A stretch of DNA of 24,519 bases, from positions 1 through 24,519 of the forward strand of contig CANREI010000011.1 in assembly GCA_947629595.1 (NCBI GenBank), read 5' to 3'. The translations under genes were made by a program, and so were the position numbers. The DNA is from an uncultured Alphaproteobacteria bacterium (GTDB taxonomy: Bacteria > Pseudomonadota > Alphaproteobacteria > CAAHEQ01 > UBA3637). A model generated the notes under the pieces. That model was not told the origin of the DNA. It worked only from the letters and a program-made list of their open reading frames with translations, and ran no database searches. Shown piece by piece: positions 1 through 7,494 of the stretch (within the stretch, counting starts at the first letter, position 1; each line of letters opens with the position of its first letter).

Positions 1-10
1 GTTTTTTTGA

Positions 11-39
11 TTGCATTTTCATTTTTTTTTGCGTAAAAT
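11..39 (+). promoter_or_regulatory. Candidate sigma70-type promoter for the exported protein and M16 operon
   Basis: A TTGCAT -35-like box at 11-16 and a TAAAAT -10-like box at 34-39 are separated by 17 bases, placing the transcript start near 46. A GAGG ribosome-binding site at 63-66 sits 8 bases before the ATG at 75. The -10 box matches consensus at five of six positions, while the -35 box matches only the TTG. The region is very T-rich, so chance matches are possible. Confidence 0.45.
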
Positions 40-74
40 AATGTCACGACTTATTTTTATGTGAGGTAATCTCT

Positions 75-1856
75 ATGTTTTTACGCTTTTTATTTTGTTC
101 TTGTGCCGTTTTAACGTTATCCGTTGCATCCGCGCAAGATTTCGGCAATTTATCCGCCGCCTCCATTTTGATTTGCAAAGGCACACAATGCGTTCCGTCT
201 TCTCCGGAAATGGGCCATGCTTATTTGGTCAATCAGGTGAATGAATTGATGAAAAACAACAAAGGGAAAAACATAACCCTGTGTGAAGCATCACCCGAAA
301 AATATGCCTGCACCGAACAAGGTTTTTCGTTTCCCGTGCAATCCGATATGATTCAAACGGACGTTACCGTGTCGGCAGCCCGCGTGATTGATGCCAAACC
401 CGTAAAAGATGAACCGGGAACGGATTTAATTCTTGATTATCGTTTGAAAGCCGGTGATACTTTTCCGCAATGTCAAACCTCGCTCACGCGGTTAGGTGTG
501 GCCAGTGCTGCCGATGTGAAAATGATGTCACCGCAATTTAACTGCAAAGTGACGGAAACGAATAAAACCACTTTCAGCCTGACTTATAACGTTAATTATT
601 TGGATTTGGATCGCGGCATTATCGGTGCTTTCTATTCCGTTGCCGCCAATAATGCCCTGCAAGGCAAAAAAGAGGGTTATGTTTTAATGACGCTGGAAAA
701 AGGCGTTGAAATGGAACCGGGCGAAGTTTTCCCGTATGTTGCGCAGCTGGAAGCCATTTTAAACGGATCGATGCCGCAAATTAACGATTCGGATATGATT
801 GATCACATGGAAGCTTTTTGGTTGAAACCCACGCCTTTCTTGAATTTACCCACACCGCAGTTTGCGCCGAATAATTGTATTGATTTTGTCGGCGGTTGCT
901 CGGCTGAAATGCTCAATGATCCGACAACGGCCGTTCCGCCCGCTGCCGAACAAATCGCGCAGTTAACGCCGGCGGGTGTTCCCTCAACAACGGGATTGAT
1001 TCAACAAAAAGTTGAAGTGATGAACAAAACAACGGTTTTGAACGGCAAAAATGTGCCGCAAACTGCAAATCTTCCCGTTTCTTCAACACAAATGATGAAA
1101 AACGGTGAAAAAGAATATCAATCTTTAAAACAGTTTGAAGCACAAAATGCGTTCGTGCGCAAAGCGGCACCGCTCAATCAATCACAAACCGTGGTACCGG
1201 CTCAACAGCCGACTCCGAATGCAGCGCCGAACAAACCCGCTGCCCAACAACAGCCGACTCCGAACACCGTGACAAATAATCCCGCTGTACCGCAACCGAC
1301 TCCGAACACCGTGACAAATAATCCCGCTGTACCGCAACCGACTCCGAACACCGCGACAAATAATCCCGCTGTGCCGCAGCCGACGCCGAATGCAGTGCCG
1401 AATAAGTCGCAAACACCCGTTCAAATTTTAACACAACCGGGGGTTACGTTGTCCGATGAGGAAAAGGCTTACATTGAAAACTTGGCAAAAGCAGATGAGG
1501 GAAAACCCGTTCTCCCTGCCAAAATTGATGTGCAAAGTGACTTAACCGCCGTTATGGTTGCACCGAACCCGTCGCCCGTGGCGAATAGTCCGGCCGCGCA
1601 GCCATTGCCGGGTGATACGGTGAGACCCGCAGCGGGAAATGTTCCGACGCCCGCACCGGCACCGGCCGCAGCTTCTCCCGCCGAAGAATTTTCGGCACCG
1701 GTTTATGTTGTTCCCTCACAAAATACGCAACCCCGGCAACAGGGGCAATCTGCGCAAAAACCCGTGGTTATTCCGCCCGTAAATGAACCGGTTAAAGAAG
1801 ATACCTCCTTATGGTCACGCATGAAAAAAAGCGTTTCCGATCTTTTTTATTGGTAA
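75..1856 (+). CDS. Exported protein with a cysteine-containing N-terminal domain and proline-rich tandem repeats; function unknown
   Basis: I do not recognise this 593-residue protein. Residues 1-20 form a signal peptide (MFLRFLF, a hydrophobic stretch, then ASA before QDFG), so it should cross the inner membrane. The first ~280 residues look folded and contain several cysteines (ICKGTQC, TLCEAS, KYAC, FPQC, FNC, NNC, GGC) that could form disulfides in the periplasm. From about residue 300 the chain is low in complexity, rich in Pro, Ala, Gln and Asn. It includes 14-residue tandem repeats of the type PTPNTVTNNPAVPQ around residues 379-435. The C-terminus is a short amphipathic segment ending in FYW. 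The start is supported by a signal peptide and a GAGG site. It lies 9 bases before the first M16 peptidase gene and is probably co-transcribed with it. A periplasmic or surface role is inferred; an enzymatic role is not evident. Confidence 0.75.
   Translation: MFLRFLFCSCAVLTLSVASAQDFGNLSAASILICKGTQCVPSSPEMGHAYLVNQVNELMKNNKGKNITLCEASPEKYACTEQGFSFPVQSDMIQTDVTVSAARVIDAKPVKDEPGTDLILDYRLKAGDTFPQCQTSLTRLGVASAADVKMMSPQFNCKVTETNKTTFSLTYNVNYLDLDRGIIGAFYSVAANNALQGKKEGYVLMTLEKGVEMEPGEVFPYVAQLEAILNGSMPQINDSDMIDHMEAFWLKPTPFLNLPTPQFAPNNCIDFVGGCSAEMLNDPTTAVPPAAEQIAQLTPAGVPSTTGLIQQKVEVMNKTTVLNGKNVPQTANLPVSSTQMMKNGEKEYQSLKQFEAQNAFVRKAAPLNQSQTVVPAQQPTPNAAPNKPAAQQQPTPNTVTNNPAVPQPTPNTVTNNPAVPQPTPNTATNNPAVPQPTPNAVPNKSQTPVQILTQPGVTLSDEEKAYIENLAKADEGKPVLPAKIDVQSDLTAVMVAPNPSPVANSPAAQPLPGDTVRPAAGNVPTPAPAPAAASPAEEFSAPVYVVPSQNTQPRQQGQSAQKPVVIPPVNEPVKEDTSLWSRMKKSVSDLFYW
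1209..1406 (+). repeat. In-frame 42-base tandem repeats in the exported protein gene
   Basis: Three consecutive 42-base units start at 1254, 1296 and 1338, each beginning CCGACTCCGAACACCG. The first two appear identical across 42 bases, and the third differs at a few positions. A diverged 45-base unit precedes them (1209-1253) and a partial diverged unit follows from 1380. Each unit encodes 14 residues (PTPNTVTNNPAVPQ or close), so gain or loss of a unit would keep the frame. This is a typical substrate for slipped-strand or recombination copy-number change. Confidence 0.9.
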
Positions 1857-1865
1857 GTTCTGAAA

Positions 1866-3191
1866 ATGATTAAAACAGGCATTTTACCGAACGGGATTCG
1901 AATTGTAACGGAATCAATTTTAAATGCGCAAACCGTTTCCGTTCAATGTACCGTTGAAATCGGCTCTCAAAACGATCCGCCGGCCTATTGCGGATTGGCA
2001 CATCTTTTGGAACACGCTTTGTTTTTGGGCACCAAGTCTTTTTCACAAGAGGAAATTCAAAAATATGATTACGCAACGGGCGGAAATCTCAATGCCGAAA
2101 CGAATCAGGAACATACCGTTATTTCAACCGAGGTGTTGCCGGAAGATTTTCCTTCTGCCTTAACCTTAATTGCCGATATGATTCAAAATCCGTTGTTTCC
2201 GCCGCAAGCCGTTCAGCGCGAAAAAAAGGTTGTATTAAATGAAATAGAAGAAGTGTCACAAGACGATGATATGTTTGCCGATAATCTTCTGTATATGGCC
2301 GCTTTTAAAGGACAAGCCATGCAACATCCGACGGAAGGATATGAAGAAACCGTTCAAGCCATCACGGCCGATGTTTTAAAACAACATGCATGCCTTTATA
2401 CGCAACCCGATAAAATGATTATCAGTATCAGCGGCAATGTTCGATACGGTGCCGTTAAAAATTTGTGTCAAAAACTGTTCGGACATATGCAAATGCAACC
2501 CGCAACAGATTTATCCAAACCCGTTATTTATGTCGGCGGTGATAAACGACAGGCGGAGGATATGACCGGTAATGTTTTTCGACTCGGTTTTAACGGCATT
2601 CCCCATCGCGACTATCATAATGACGTAAAAGCCGATTTATTGGCCACCGTTTTGGAAAACACGCTTTATGATGAGTTGCGCCATAAAAGAGGCTTAATTT
2701 ACGGTATTCATGCCGATAATATCGCTTACAAAAAATGTGCCGTTTTTACCATCGGTTCTTCTTGTTTTCCCAAAAACACAAAAGAAGTGATTCAAAGATG
2801 TGCGCAAATTATCGGGCAAATTGAAAAATATATCACGCCGCAAAGTTTATTGACGGCTCAAAAATCCGTTAAAATAAATTTATGTTCCGCAGGCTATTCG
2901 CCGTCCGAAAGAGCCTCCTCCAACGAATTTGACTTGCGCTGTTTCAACAAGGTTATTCCCGTATCGGAATATTTTCAACTCATTGATGCCGTTACCGTTC
3001 ATGATATTCAAGAAACGGCCAAACAAATTTTTTCCTCGCGCTTATCCTTTGCGGGTCTCGGAAAAATAAAAGAAATGCCCTCTTACAAGCAAATCACCGA
3101 TTGGATTGAAAAATCCGCTTCGTTACCGAAAGAACACATTGAAAAACAAACAATTCAAAATCATTTATCAACAGGGAGAGAAAGGTGTTAA
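1866..3191 (+). CDS. M16 family zinc metallopeptidase (pitrilysin/processing-peptidase type), first of two
   Basis: This 441-residue protein belongs to peptidase family M16. The inverted zinc motif HLLEH is at residues 46-50 and the third zinc ligand is Glu126 (VLNEIEEV), the usual 76 residues after the second His. The N-terminal LPNGIRIVTE strand is typical of M16B enzymes. In the C-terminal half, HKRGLIYG (from about 276) carries the Arg/Tyr pair used for substrate binding. The glycine-rich loop before it, clear in the neighbouring paralogue (AGGGMSSRLF), is replaced here by LENTLYDEL. No signal peptide is visible, so it may be cytoplasmic. Its end overlaps the next M16 gene by 7 bases, so the two are almost certainly translated together and may form a heterodimer. 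The substrate is unknown. Confidence 0.9.
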   Translation: MIKTGILPNGIRIVTESILNAQTVSVQCTVEIGSQNDPPAYCGLAHLLEHALFLGTKSFSQEEIQKYDYATGGNLNAETNQEHTVISTEVLPEDFPSALTLIADMIQNPLFPPQAVQREKKVVLNEIEEVSQDDDMFADNLLYMAAFKGQAMQHPTEGYEETVQAITADVLKQHACLYTQPDKMIISISGNVRYGAVKNLCQKLFGHMQMQPATDLSKPVIYVGGDKRQAEDMTGNVFRLGFNGIPHRDYHNDVKADLLATVLENTLYDELRHKRGLIYGIHADNIAYKKCAVFTIGSSCFPKNTKEVIQRCAQIIGQIEKYITPQSLLTAQKSVKINLCSAGYSPSERASSNEFDLRCFNKVIPVSEYFQLIDAVTVHDIQETAKQIFSSRLSFAGLGKIKEMPSYKQITDWIEKSASLPKEHIEKQTIQNHLSTGRERC

Positions 3192-4438
3192 AAACAAGTC
3201 AATTATCTAACGGTATTCGGGTGATTACCGATTCGAGCGAAACGGCAGAAAGCGTGTCGTTGGGAATATGGGTCAGTGTCGGCGCAAGATATGAACCAAA
3301 GCATCTCAACGGCATTTCTCATTTGCTGGAACATATGGCGTTTAAAGGAACGACTACGCGCACGGCTTTTGAAATTTCAAAAGAAATTGAAGATGTCGGC
3401 GGTATGATTAACGCCTATACGGCCAAAACCATGACGGCTTATTATGTGCGTGTTTTAAAGGAAAACTTAAATCTCGGGTTGGATATTATTACCGATATTG
3501 TTCAAAACTCCACCATGGATAAAGAAGAACTGAAAAAAGAAAAAGGGGTTGTCATTCAAGAAATCAATATGCAAAACGATACCCCCGATGACTTAATTTT
3601 CGACTATTATGCTGCCTGCGCTTATCCCGATCAGCCGCTCGGACGCACAATTTTGGGCACCATTGAATCGGTCAATAAAATTGAAAGTGAAGATTTGTTA
3701 AATTATATTCACACGCAATACACAACCGACAGAATGATTGTCAGTGCATCGGGCGCCGTGGCGCATGAGGCTTTTGTCGAGGCCTGTGAAAAGTTATTGA
3801 CGAAAGTTCCCACGCTTGAAACACAAAACGCCCTGCCCGCTTCTTATCGCGGCGGTGATAAACGCGTTGTGAAACCGCATGAACAAGTTAATTTAATTCT
3901 GGGATTTGAAGGCTTTTCCTATAATCACCCCGATTATTATGCCGGCAGCATTTTGGCATCGGTTGCGGGCGGCGGAATGTCCTCGCGCCTGTTTCAGGAA
4001 ATTCGTGAAAAACGCGGGTTGGTCTATTCCATTTATGCCTTTAATTCATCGCATACCGATACCGGCACGTTCGGCATTTATGCCGGCACCGGTGAAAAAG
4101 AAGTGATTGAGTTAATGCCGGTTTTATGTGATGAAATCAATCGGCTGTCCGATTCGCTCACGGAAGAAGAAATTGCCCGCGCGAAAGCACAACTCAAAGC
4201 CTCTGTTTTAATGCAGCAGGAAAATATTTCATCGCACGCGCGCACCAACGCAACGGATATGATTGTTCACGGACGCGTGGTGCCGAAAGAAGAAGTAATT
4301 GCCAAAATTGATGCCGTGGGAAAAGAGCAATTAGAAAAAATAGCGGCGCGTTTATTTAAACAAACGCCTGCTTTTGCCGCTTTGGGTCCGGTTCAACACG
4401 TCATGCCTTATAACGAAATTTTAGCCCGATTGAAATAA
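3185..4438 (+). CDS. M16 family zinc metallopeptidase (mitochondrial processing peptidase-like), second of two
   Basis: This 417-residue M16B peptidase has HLLEH at residues 46-50 and the third zinc ligand at Glu126 (VIQEINM), so it should be catalytically competent. The C-terminal domain has the glycine-rich loop VAGGGMSSRLFQ followed by EKRGLVYS, as in the active subunit of mitochondrial processing peptidase and in bacterial homologues. The start is a GTG at 3185, preceded by a strong GGGAG site within the upstream gene, and it overlaps that gene by 7 bases. The stop codon abuts the ATG of rnhB (TAAATG). No export signal is visible. In bacteria such enzymes degrade or process peptides; the target here cannot be told from sequence. 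It is closer to the canonical family than its partner. Confidence 0.92.
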   Translation: MLKTSQLSNGIRVITDSSETAESVSLGIWVSVGARYEPKHLNGISHLLEHMAFKGTTTRTAFEISKEIEDVGGMINAYTAKTMTAYYVRVLKENLNLGLDIITDIVQNSTMDKEELKKEKGVVIQEINMQNDTPDDLIFDYYAACAYPDQPLGRTILGTIESVNKIESEDLLNYIHTQYTTDRMIVSASGAVAHEAFVEACEKLLTKVPTLETQNALPASYRGGDKRVVKPHEQVNLILGFEGFSYNHPDYYAGSILASVAGGGMSSRLFQEIREKRGLVYSIYAFNSSHTDTGTFGIYAGTGEKEVIELMPVLCDEINRLSDSLTEEEIARAKAQLKASVLMQQENISSHARTNATDMIVHGRVVPKEEVIAKIDAVGKEQLEKIAARLFKQTPAFAALGPVQHVMPYNEILARLK

Positions 4439-5074
4439 ATGCCTGATTTTGAAATTGAAAAATCTTTAAATGTGTCAGGACCCGTTTTCGGGTTTGATGA
4501 AGCCGGTCGCGGTCCGTGGTGCGGTCCGGTGGTGGCCGCCTGCGTTTCATGGCCCAATTTTGAAATACCGGCCGATTTAAGCACGCAAATTGACGATTCC
4601 AAAAAATTAACGGCTGCCAAACGCAAAGAATTATATGAAAAAATCACGCAGTCGTCCGCTCTTTACGGAATCGGTACGGCTTCGGCGGCAGAAATTGATC
4701 AATATAATATTTTACAAGCCACTTTTTTGGCCATGCGTCGAGCGCTGGAAAACGCACTTCAAAAAAAAGCCGTTCAACCGGCATTTTTGCTGATTGACGG
4801 CAATCGGCTGCCTTTAAATTGCCCCTATCCCGCCCAAGCCGTGATTAAAGGCGATTCGCGCTCGCTTTCCGTTGCCGCCGCTTCCGTTTTGGCCAAAGTC
4901 ACGCGGGATCAGATTTTAACGGAACTGGCCCGGCAATATCCGCACTACGGGTGGGAGAAAAATGCCGGATACGGCACAAAAGAGCATATTGCCGCCATTG
5001 AAAAATACGGCATTACGCCCGTTCATCGCAAAACGTATGCTCCCGTTCGGCGCTATTTGGAAACACATCAATAA
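4439..5074 (+). CDS. rnhB: Ribonuclease HII
   Basis: RNase HII cleaves the RNA strand of RNA-DNA hybrids and starts removal of single ribonucleotides from DNA in the cytoplasm. The 211-residue length is normal. The N-terminal motif FDEAGRGPWCGPVV supplies catalytic Asp20 and Glu21. Further acidic residues lie at Asp120 (LLIDGNR) and Asp139 (VIKGDSRSLSVAAASVLAKV), completing the four-carboxylate site. DDSKKLT at 52-58 is another family signature. The ATG at 4439 directly follows the TAA of the M16 gene, so translation is likely coupled and the gene is part of the same operon. It ends at 5074, next to the end of the convergent DUF167 gene, with no base between them. Confidence 0.95.
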   Translation: MPDFEIEKSLNVSGPVFGFDEAGRGPWCGPVVAACVSWPNFEIPADLSTQIDDSKKLTAAKRKELYEKITQSSALYGIGTASAAEIDQYNILQATFLAMRRALENALQKKAVQPAFLLIDGNRLPLNCPYPAQAVIKGDSRSLSVAAASVLAKVTRDQILTELARQYPHYGWEKNAGYGTKEHIAAIEKYGITPVHRKTYAPVRRYLETHQ

Positions 5075-5377
5075 TCACCGTTTTGCTTGAAGCTGATGTA
5101 AAAGAATTTCTTTTATTTTTTCAAAATCGGCATTTTGAAAACACAGCTTTTTTTCGCGACTTGTTTCCCCCGATAAAATGGAAATATCCCGCTTTTTTAT
5201 TTTGAATAACTCCGCCAAAAATGCAATTAACGCTTTGTTGGCCTGTCCGTCCACCGCCGGCGCCCGTAAAGCAATTTTAACGGCCGATTCGTTCCAAACG
5301 CCTTCAATGCCCGAGCGCTTGGCATTCGGCAACACCCGAACCGATAAAATAAAACCGTTTTCTTTTTCCTGCCACAT
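5075..5377 (-). CDS. DUF167 / YggU family protein
   Basis: This 100-residue cytoplasmic protein matches the DUF167 (YggU) family: SVRVLPNAKRSGIEG near the start, VKIALRAPAVDGQANKALIAFLA in the middle, then IKKRDISILSGETSREKKLCF. The APAVDGQANKAL segment is the family signature. The molecular function of the family is not established. The ATG at 5377 is preceded on the minus strand by AAGGAAAAG. It converges with rnhB, and its stop codon is adjacent to that of rnhB. It appears to be a single-gene transcript, with its own promoter in the divergent region 5378-5510. Confidence 0.9.
   Translation of the reverse strand: MWQEKENGFILSVRVLPNAKRSGIEGVWNESAVKIALRAPAVDGQANKALIAFLAELFKIKKRDISILSGETSREKKLCFQNADFEKIKEILLHQLQAKR
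5118..5141. other. Perfect 10-bp inverted repeat with 4-base loop in the 3' part of the DUF167 gene
   Basis: The left arm TTTTCAAAAT (5118-5127) pairs perfectly with ATTTTGAAAA (5132-5141) around loop CGGC. On the plus strand a run of seven T begins at 5148, six bases after the hairpin. This could serve as a weak terminator for the rnhB transcript, which otherwise has none. The stem is AT-rich and the T-run is set apart, so the call is tentative. Confidence 0.3.
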
Positions 5378-5399
5378 TCATCTTTTCCTTTTTTTTCTG

Positions 5400-5428
5400 A
5401 TTTTACAATAAACAAACCCGAAAAGCAA
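5400..5428 (-). promoter_or_regulatory. Candidate promoter for the DUF167 gene
   Basis: On the minus strand a TTGCTT box (5428-5423) and a TAAAAT box (5405-5400) are 17 bases apart, placing the start near 5393. This leaves a leader of about 16 bases containing the AAGGAAAAG ribosome-binding site. It shares the 133-base gap with an oppositely directed promoter. Confidence 0.45.
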
Positions 5429-5458
5429 GTTTTTGCCGAAAAAAAATGCCAATTCAAA

Positions 5459-5487
5459 TTGACAGAACGGCGTTTTTATGATATATT
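5459..5487 (+). promoter_or_regulatory. Strong sigma70-type promoter for the 5511-7348 operon
   Basis: A perfect TTGACA at 5459-5464 and TATATT (five of six) at 5482-5487 are separated by 17 bases. The transcript start should be near 5494, giving a leader of about 17 bases before the ATG at 5511. That leader has no well-placed Shine-Dalgarno sequence; a GGAAAG lies 12 bases from the start codon. Confidence 0.75.
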
Positions 5488-5510
5488 ATACCGGAAAGTT
5501 ACGGTTTTAA

Positions 5511-6140
5511 ATGGAATATATTGATTCTTTTTATTTCAAGCTGCAAGAGCTGATAAAAGAGGCACGCGTTCACGTTGCCCTGTTTTTGCCGATGATGTCG
5601 GAACAAGATTTAACGAAAAAATACGGCATTTTATGGAAAAGAAAATCATTGCTCGGGCAATTAAAATCTTTTAACAAACAACCCTACGGATTGATGGAGT
5701 TGGTTTATTTGAACAAATCAATCGGGAAAAAATTTTCGGCATTTTATACCAAACGAACGGTTAATCGGCAATGTACCGATTTTGAATTTATTAAACCGCT
5801 CACGGCTTTTGCCGAAGGGTTTGCCGTGATCGACGGACGCGATGTTTTGGTGCAACCTGATGCGCAACATGCCGACAACGGCGCGTTTCTTTGGGTGAAC
5901 AATCAAGAACGCGCGTTATATTTTCAAGGATTATTCAATCAAATCACCCGACACGAAAATCAATTGGATCAATATCAGCCGACAGAGGCTTTTTTAAATT
6001 TAGCGGGAACGGAAAAAGCAATGCAAGAAATGTTAAGCTGTTTTTATGAAATTCAATCCCATAAAGTTGCAGATACGTTGCCGAAAAATCCCTTTGTGAA
6101 CAGACTGATTAAAAAATATGAGGAGTATAAAAAACAATGA
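5511..6140 (+). CDS. Unrecognised protein coupled to glk; C-terminal half resembles a PLD-like fold without HKD motifs
   Basis: I do not firmly recognise this 209-residue, apparently cytoplasmic protein. It has no signal peptide or membrane segment. The opening (YFKLQELIKEARVHVALFLPMM) suggests a helix followed by a buried strand. The later part reads GFAVIDGRDVLVQP, then GAFLWVNNQERALYFQGLFNQI. This resembles the end of PLD-like domains, where a strand carrying IDGKEVL is followed by an 'in-loop' and a helix ending in a small-residue/Phe motif. The HxKxxxxD catalytic motif is absent, so any such domain would be non-catalytic. Its stop overlaps the glk start (ATGA), implying translational coupling and a related role, perhaps in sugar phosphate metabolism or its control. 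The PLD-like reading is inference only. Confidence 0.7.
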   Translation: MEYIDSFYFKLQELIKEARVHVALFLPMMSEQDLTKKYGILWKRKSLLGQLKSFNKQPYGLMELVYLNKSIGKKFSAFYTKRTVNRQCTDFEFIKPLTAFAEGFAVIDGRDVLVQPDAQHADNGAFLWVNNQERALYFQGLFNQITRHENQLDQYQPTEAFLNLAGTEKAMQEMLSCFYEIQSHKVADTLPKNPFVNRLIKKYEEYKKQ

Positions 6141-7348
6141 AAACAAAAGAAATTGTCTTAATTTCCGATATCGGCGGAACAAATGTTCGTTTCGGTCTTT
6201 ATGAGGAGAATCAAACGGAAATCGTTAATTTTGACGGCAAATACAAATGTGCCGATTTTAAATCGTTCGAACAGGCCGTTTTATTTTATTTGAAAGAAAA
6301 GAAAATCAAACCGACGCTCTGTGTCATCGGTGCGGCCGGAAATATGAATGAATACACCGGTGAAATTTTATCAACCAACACGCCGTGGAAAGCAAGCATT
6401 CCCAAATTACAGGCAAAATGTCCGTTTTTTAAACATATTTGCATGGTGAACGATTTTGCCCTGCAAGGCTGGGCGCTTTCGGAAATGGAACCGTCGCAAT
6501 ATCGGTCTTTGTTTTCTCATCACTGTCCCGTTCATTTAACACAAGGGAAAATTGTTGTGATCGGCCCGGGTACGGGCTTGGGTACGTGTTTGATTATGCA
6601 AAACGATCAAAAACCGCAAACCGTTTACACCTCGGAAGCCGGACACAGCACCCTTCCTTACGTTGATTTTCAAAACAGAAAAGACAATCGCGACAGAAAT
6701 AAATTACTGAAAATTTTAAAAGCTTATTATGCGCAAAAAAATCAAACACCCGTCACGGAACATATTGTTTCGGGTACCGGCATTACAAATATGTATCATG
6801 CCTTTAAAGACGGCGTGATTCCGAGCCAAAAAGAACAGCGCATCGGCTCCGAGAAAATAGAAGAGCTGGCCAAAGCCGGTGATAAAACGGCGTTAAAAAC
6901 TTTTCGCTTTTTTAATGCTTATTTGGGCGCGCACAGCGGCACCTTGGCCGCCGCAACCAAAACGGAATGCATTTTCTTTTGCGGCGGGTTAATGGCCAGC
7001 CCGTGGATTTTGAATCAATTGGAAAATTCACCGGAATTTATGCAACAATTCACGGCGCGCGCCGGTATGAGCGAAGCCATGCACCACGTTCGCTTTGTTG
7101 CCTCTCTTTATCGGGATATGTCCACGCTGGGTGCGGTTGTTCGTGCCAAAAAACTGATTGAAACAACGCGCAACGAACAGGAAAAACGCAACGCCAATCA
7201 AAATATTTTATACACTTTGGCAACACTGGAACTTTTCGTGCAGGAAAATTGTCCCGAAGCATTGAAAAACGTTCGAAAAGTAAAAACCGCCATTCAACGT
7301 CAACAAAAAATATACATTCAATCCCAAATGCGCCAAAAAACCCGCTGA
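6137..7348 (+). CDS. glk: Glucokinase (bacterial Glk family) with a C-terminal extension
   Basis: Glucokinase phosphorylates glucose to glucose-6-phosphate with ATP in the cytoplasm. The phosphate-binding motif DIGGTNVRF is at residues 11-19, and the catalytic aspartate is Asp106 in VNDFALQGW. GPGTGLG lies at 143-149. SEAGHSTLPY and VSGTGITNMY match the EGGH and LSGPGLVN positions of E. coli Glk, the former in altered form. Typical family members have about 320 residues. This one has 403, with a basic, Gln/Asn-rich tail after about residue 340 (LGAVVRAKKL) predicted to be mostly helical. The ATG overlaps the stop of the upstream unknown gene, and a terminator-like hairpin follows at 7364. Glucose specificity is inferred from the family; another hexose is possible. 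Confidence 0.9.
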   Translation: MKTKEIVLISDIGGTNVRFGLYEENQTEIVNFDGKYKCADFKSFEQAVLFYLKEKKIKPTLCVIGAAGNMNEYTGEILSTNTPWKASIPKLQAKCPFFKHICMVNDFALQGWALSEMEPSQYRSLFSHHCPVHLTQGKIVVIGPGTGLGTCLIMQNDQKPQTVYTSEAGHSTLPYVDFQNRKDNRDRNKLLKILKAYYAQKNQTPVTEHIVSGTGITNMYHAFKDGVIPSQKEQRIGSEKIEELAKAGDKTALKTFRFFNAYLGAHSGTLAAATKTECIFFCGGLMASPWILNQLENSPEFMQQFTARAGMSEAMHHVRFVASLYRDMSTLGAVVRAKKLIETTRNEQEKRNANQNILYTLATLELFVQENCPEALKNVRKVKTAIQRQQKIYIQSQMRQKTR

Positions 7349-7363
7349 TAACCGATTTTACGA

Positions 7364-7407
7364 CAACCCGATTATTTGAAAAATCAAATGTCGGTTGAAT
7401 GTTTTTT
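7364..7407 (+). terminator. Rho-independent terminator-like hairpin after glk
   Basis: The arms CAACCCGATTATTTG (7364-7378) and CAAATGTCGGTTG (7385-7397) pair in three blocks (CAACC/GGTTG, GA/TC, ATTTG/CAAAT) with small internal mismatches, around a 6-base AT loop. A T6 run follows at 7402-7407. It lies 16 bases after the glk stop, where a transcript end is expected. Confidence 0.6.
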
Positions 7408-7436
7408 GATATTTCTTTTAAAAAAATTTTTTTTAA

Positions 7437-7465
7437 TTGATTTTAGTAAAAAAACAGCTTAAATT
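7437..7465 (+). promoter_or_regulatory. Candidate promoter for the GalU-like gene
   Basis: TTGATT at 7437-7442 and TAAATT at 7460-7465 are spaced by 17 bases in a very AT-rich stretch. An AGGA ribosome-binding site follows at 7484-7487, seven bases before the ATG at 7495. Low sequence complexity makes the exact boxes uncertain. Confidence 0.4.
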
Positions 7466-7494
7466 AAAAAAAGAGTCAAAAAAAGGAATGATAC

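Noticed and set aside
1254..1379. Regular 42-base repetition considered as a CRISPR array
   Set aside because: Units are contiguous without unique spacers, are in frame with the gene and encode a regular peptide repeat; no cas genes are near.
1174..1434. Long open frames on the minus strand across the tandem repeats, with a repeated QRDYLSRCSE-like pattern
   Set aside because: They are antisense to the 42-base repeats, which keep several frames open because the unit is a multiple of three. There is no ribosome-binding site, and the plus-strand reading has a signal peptide and clear start.
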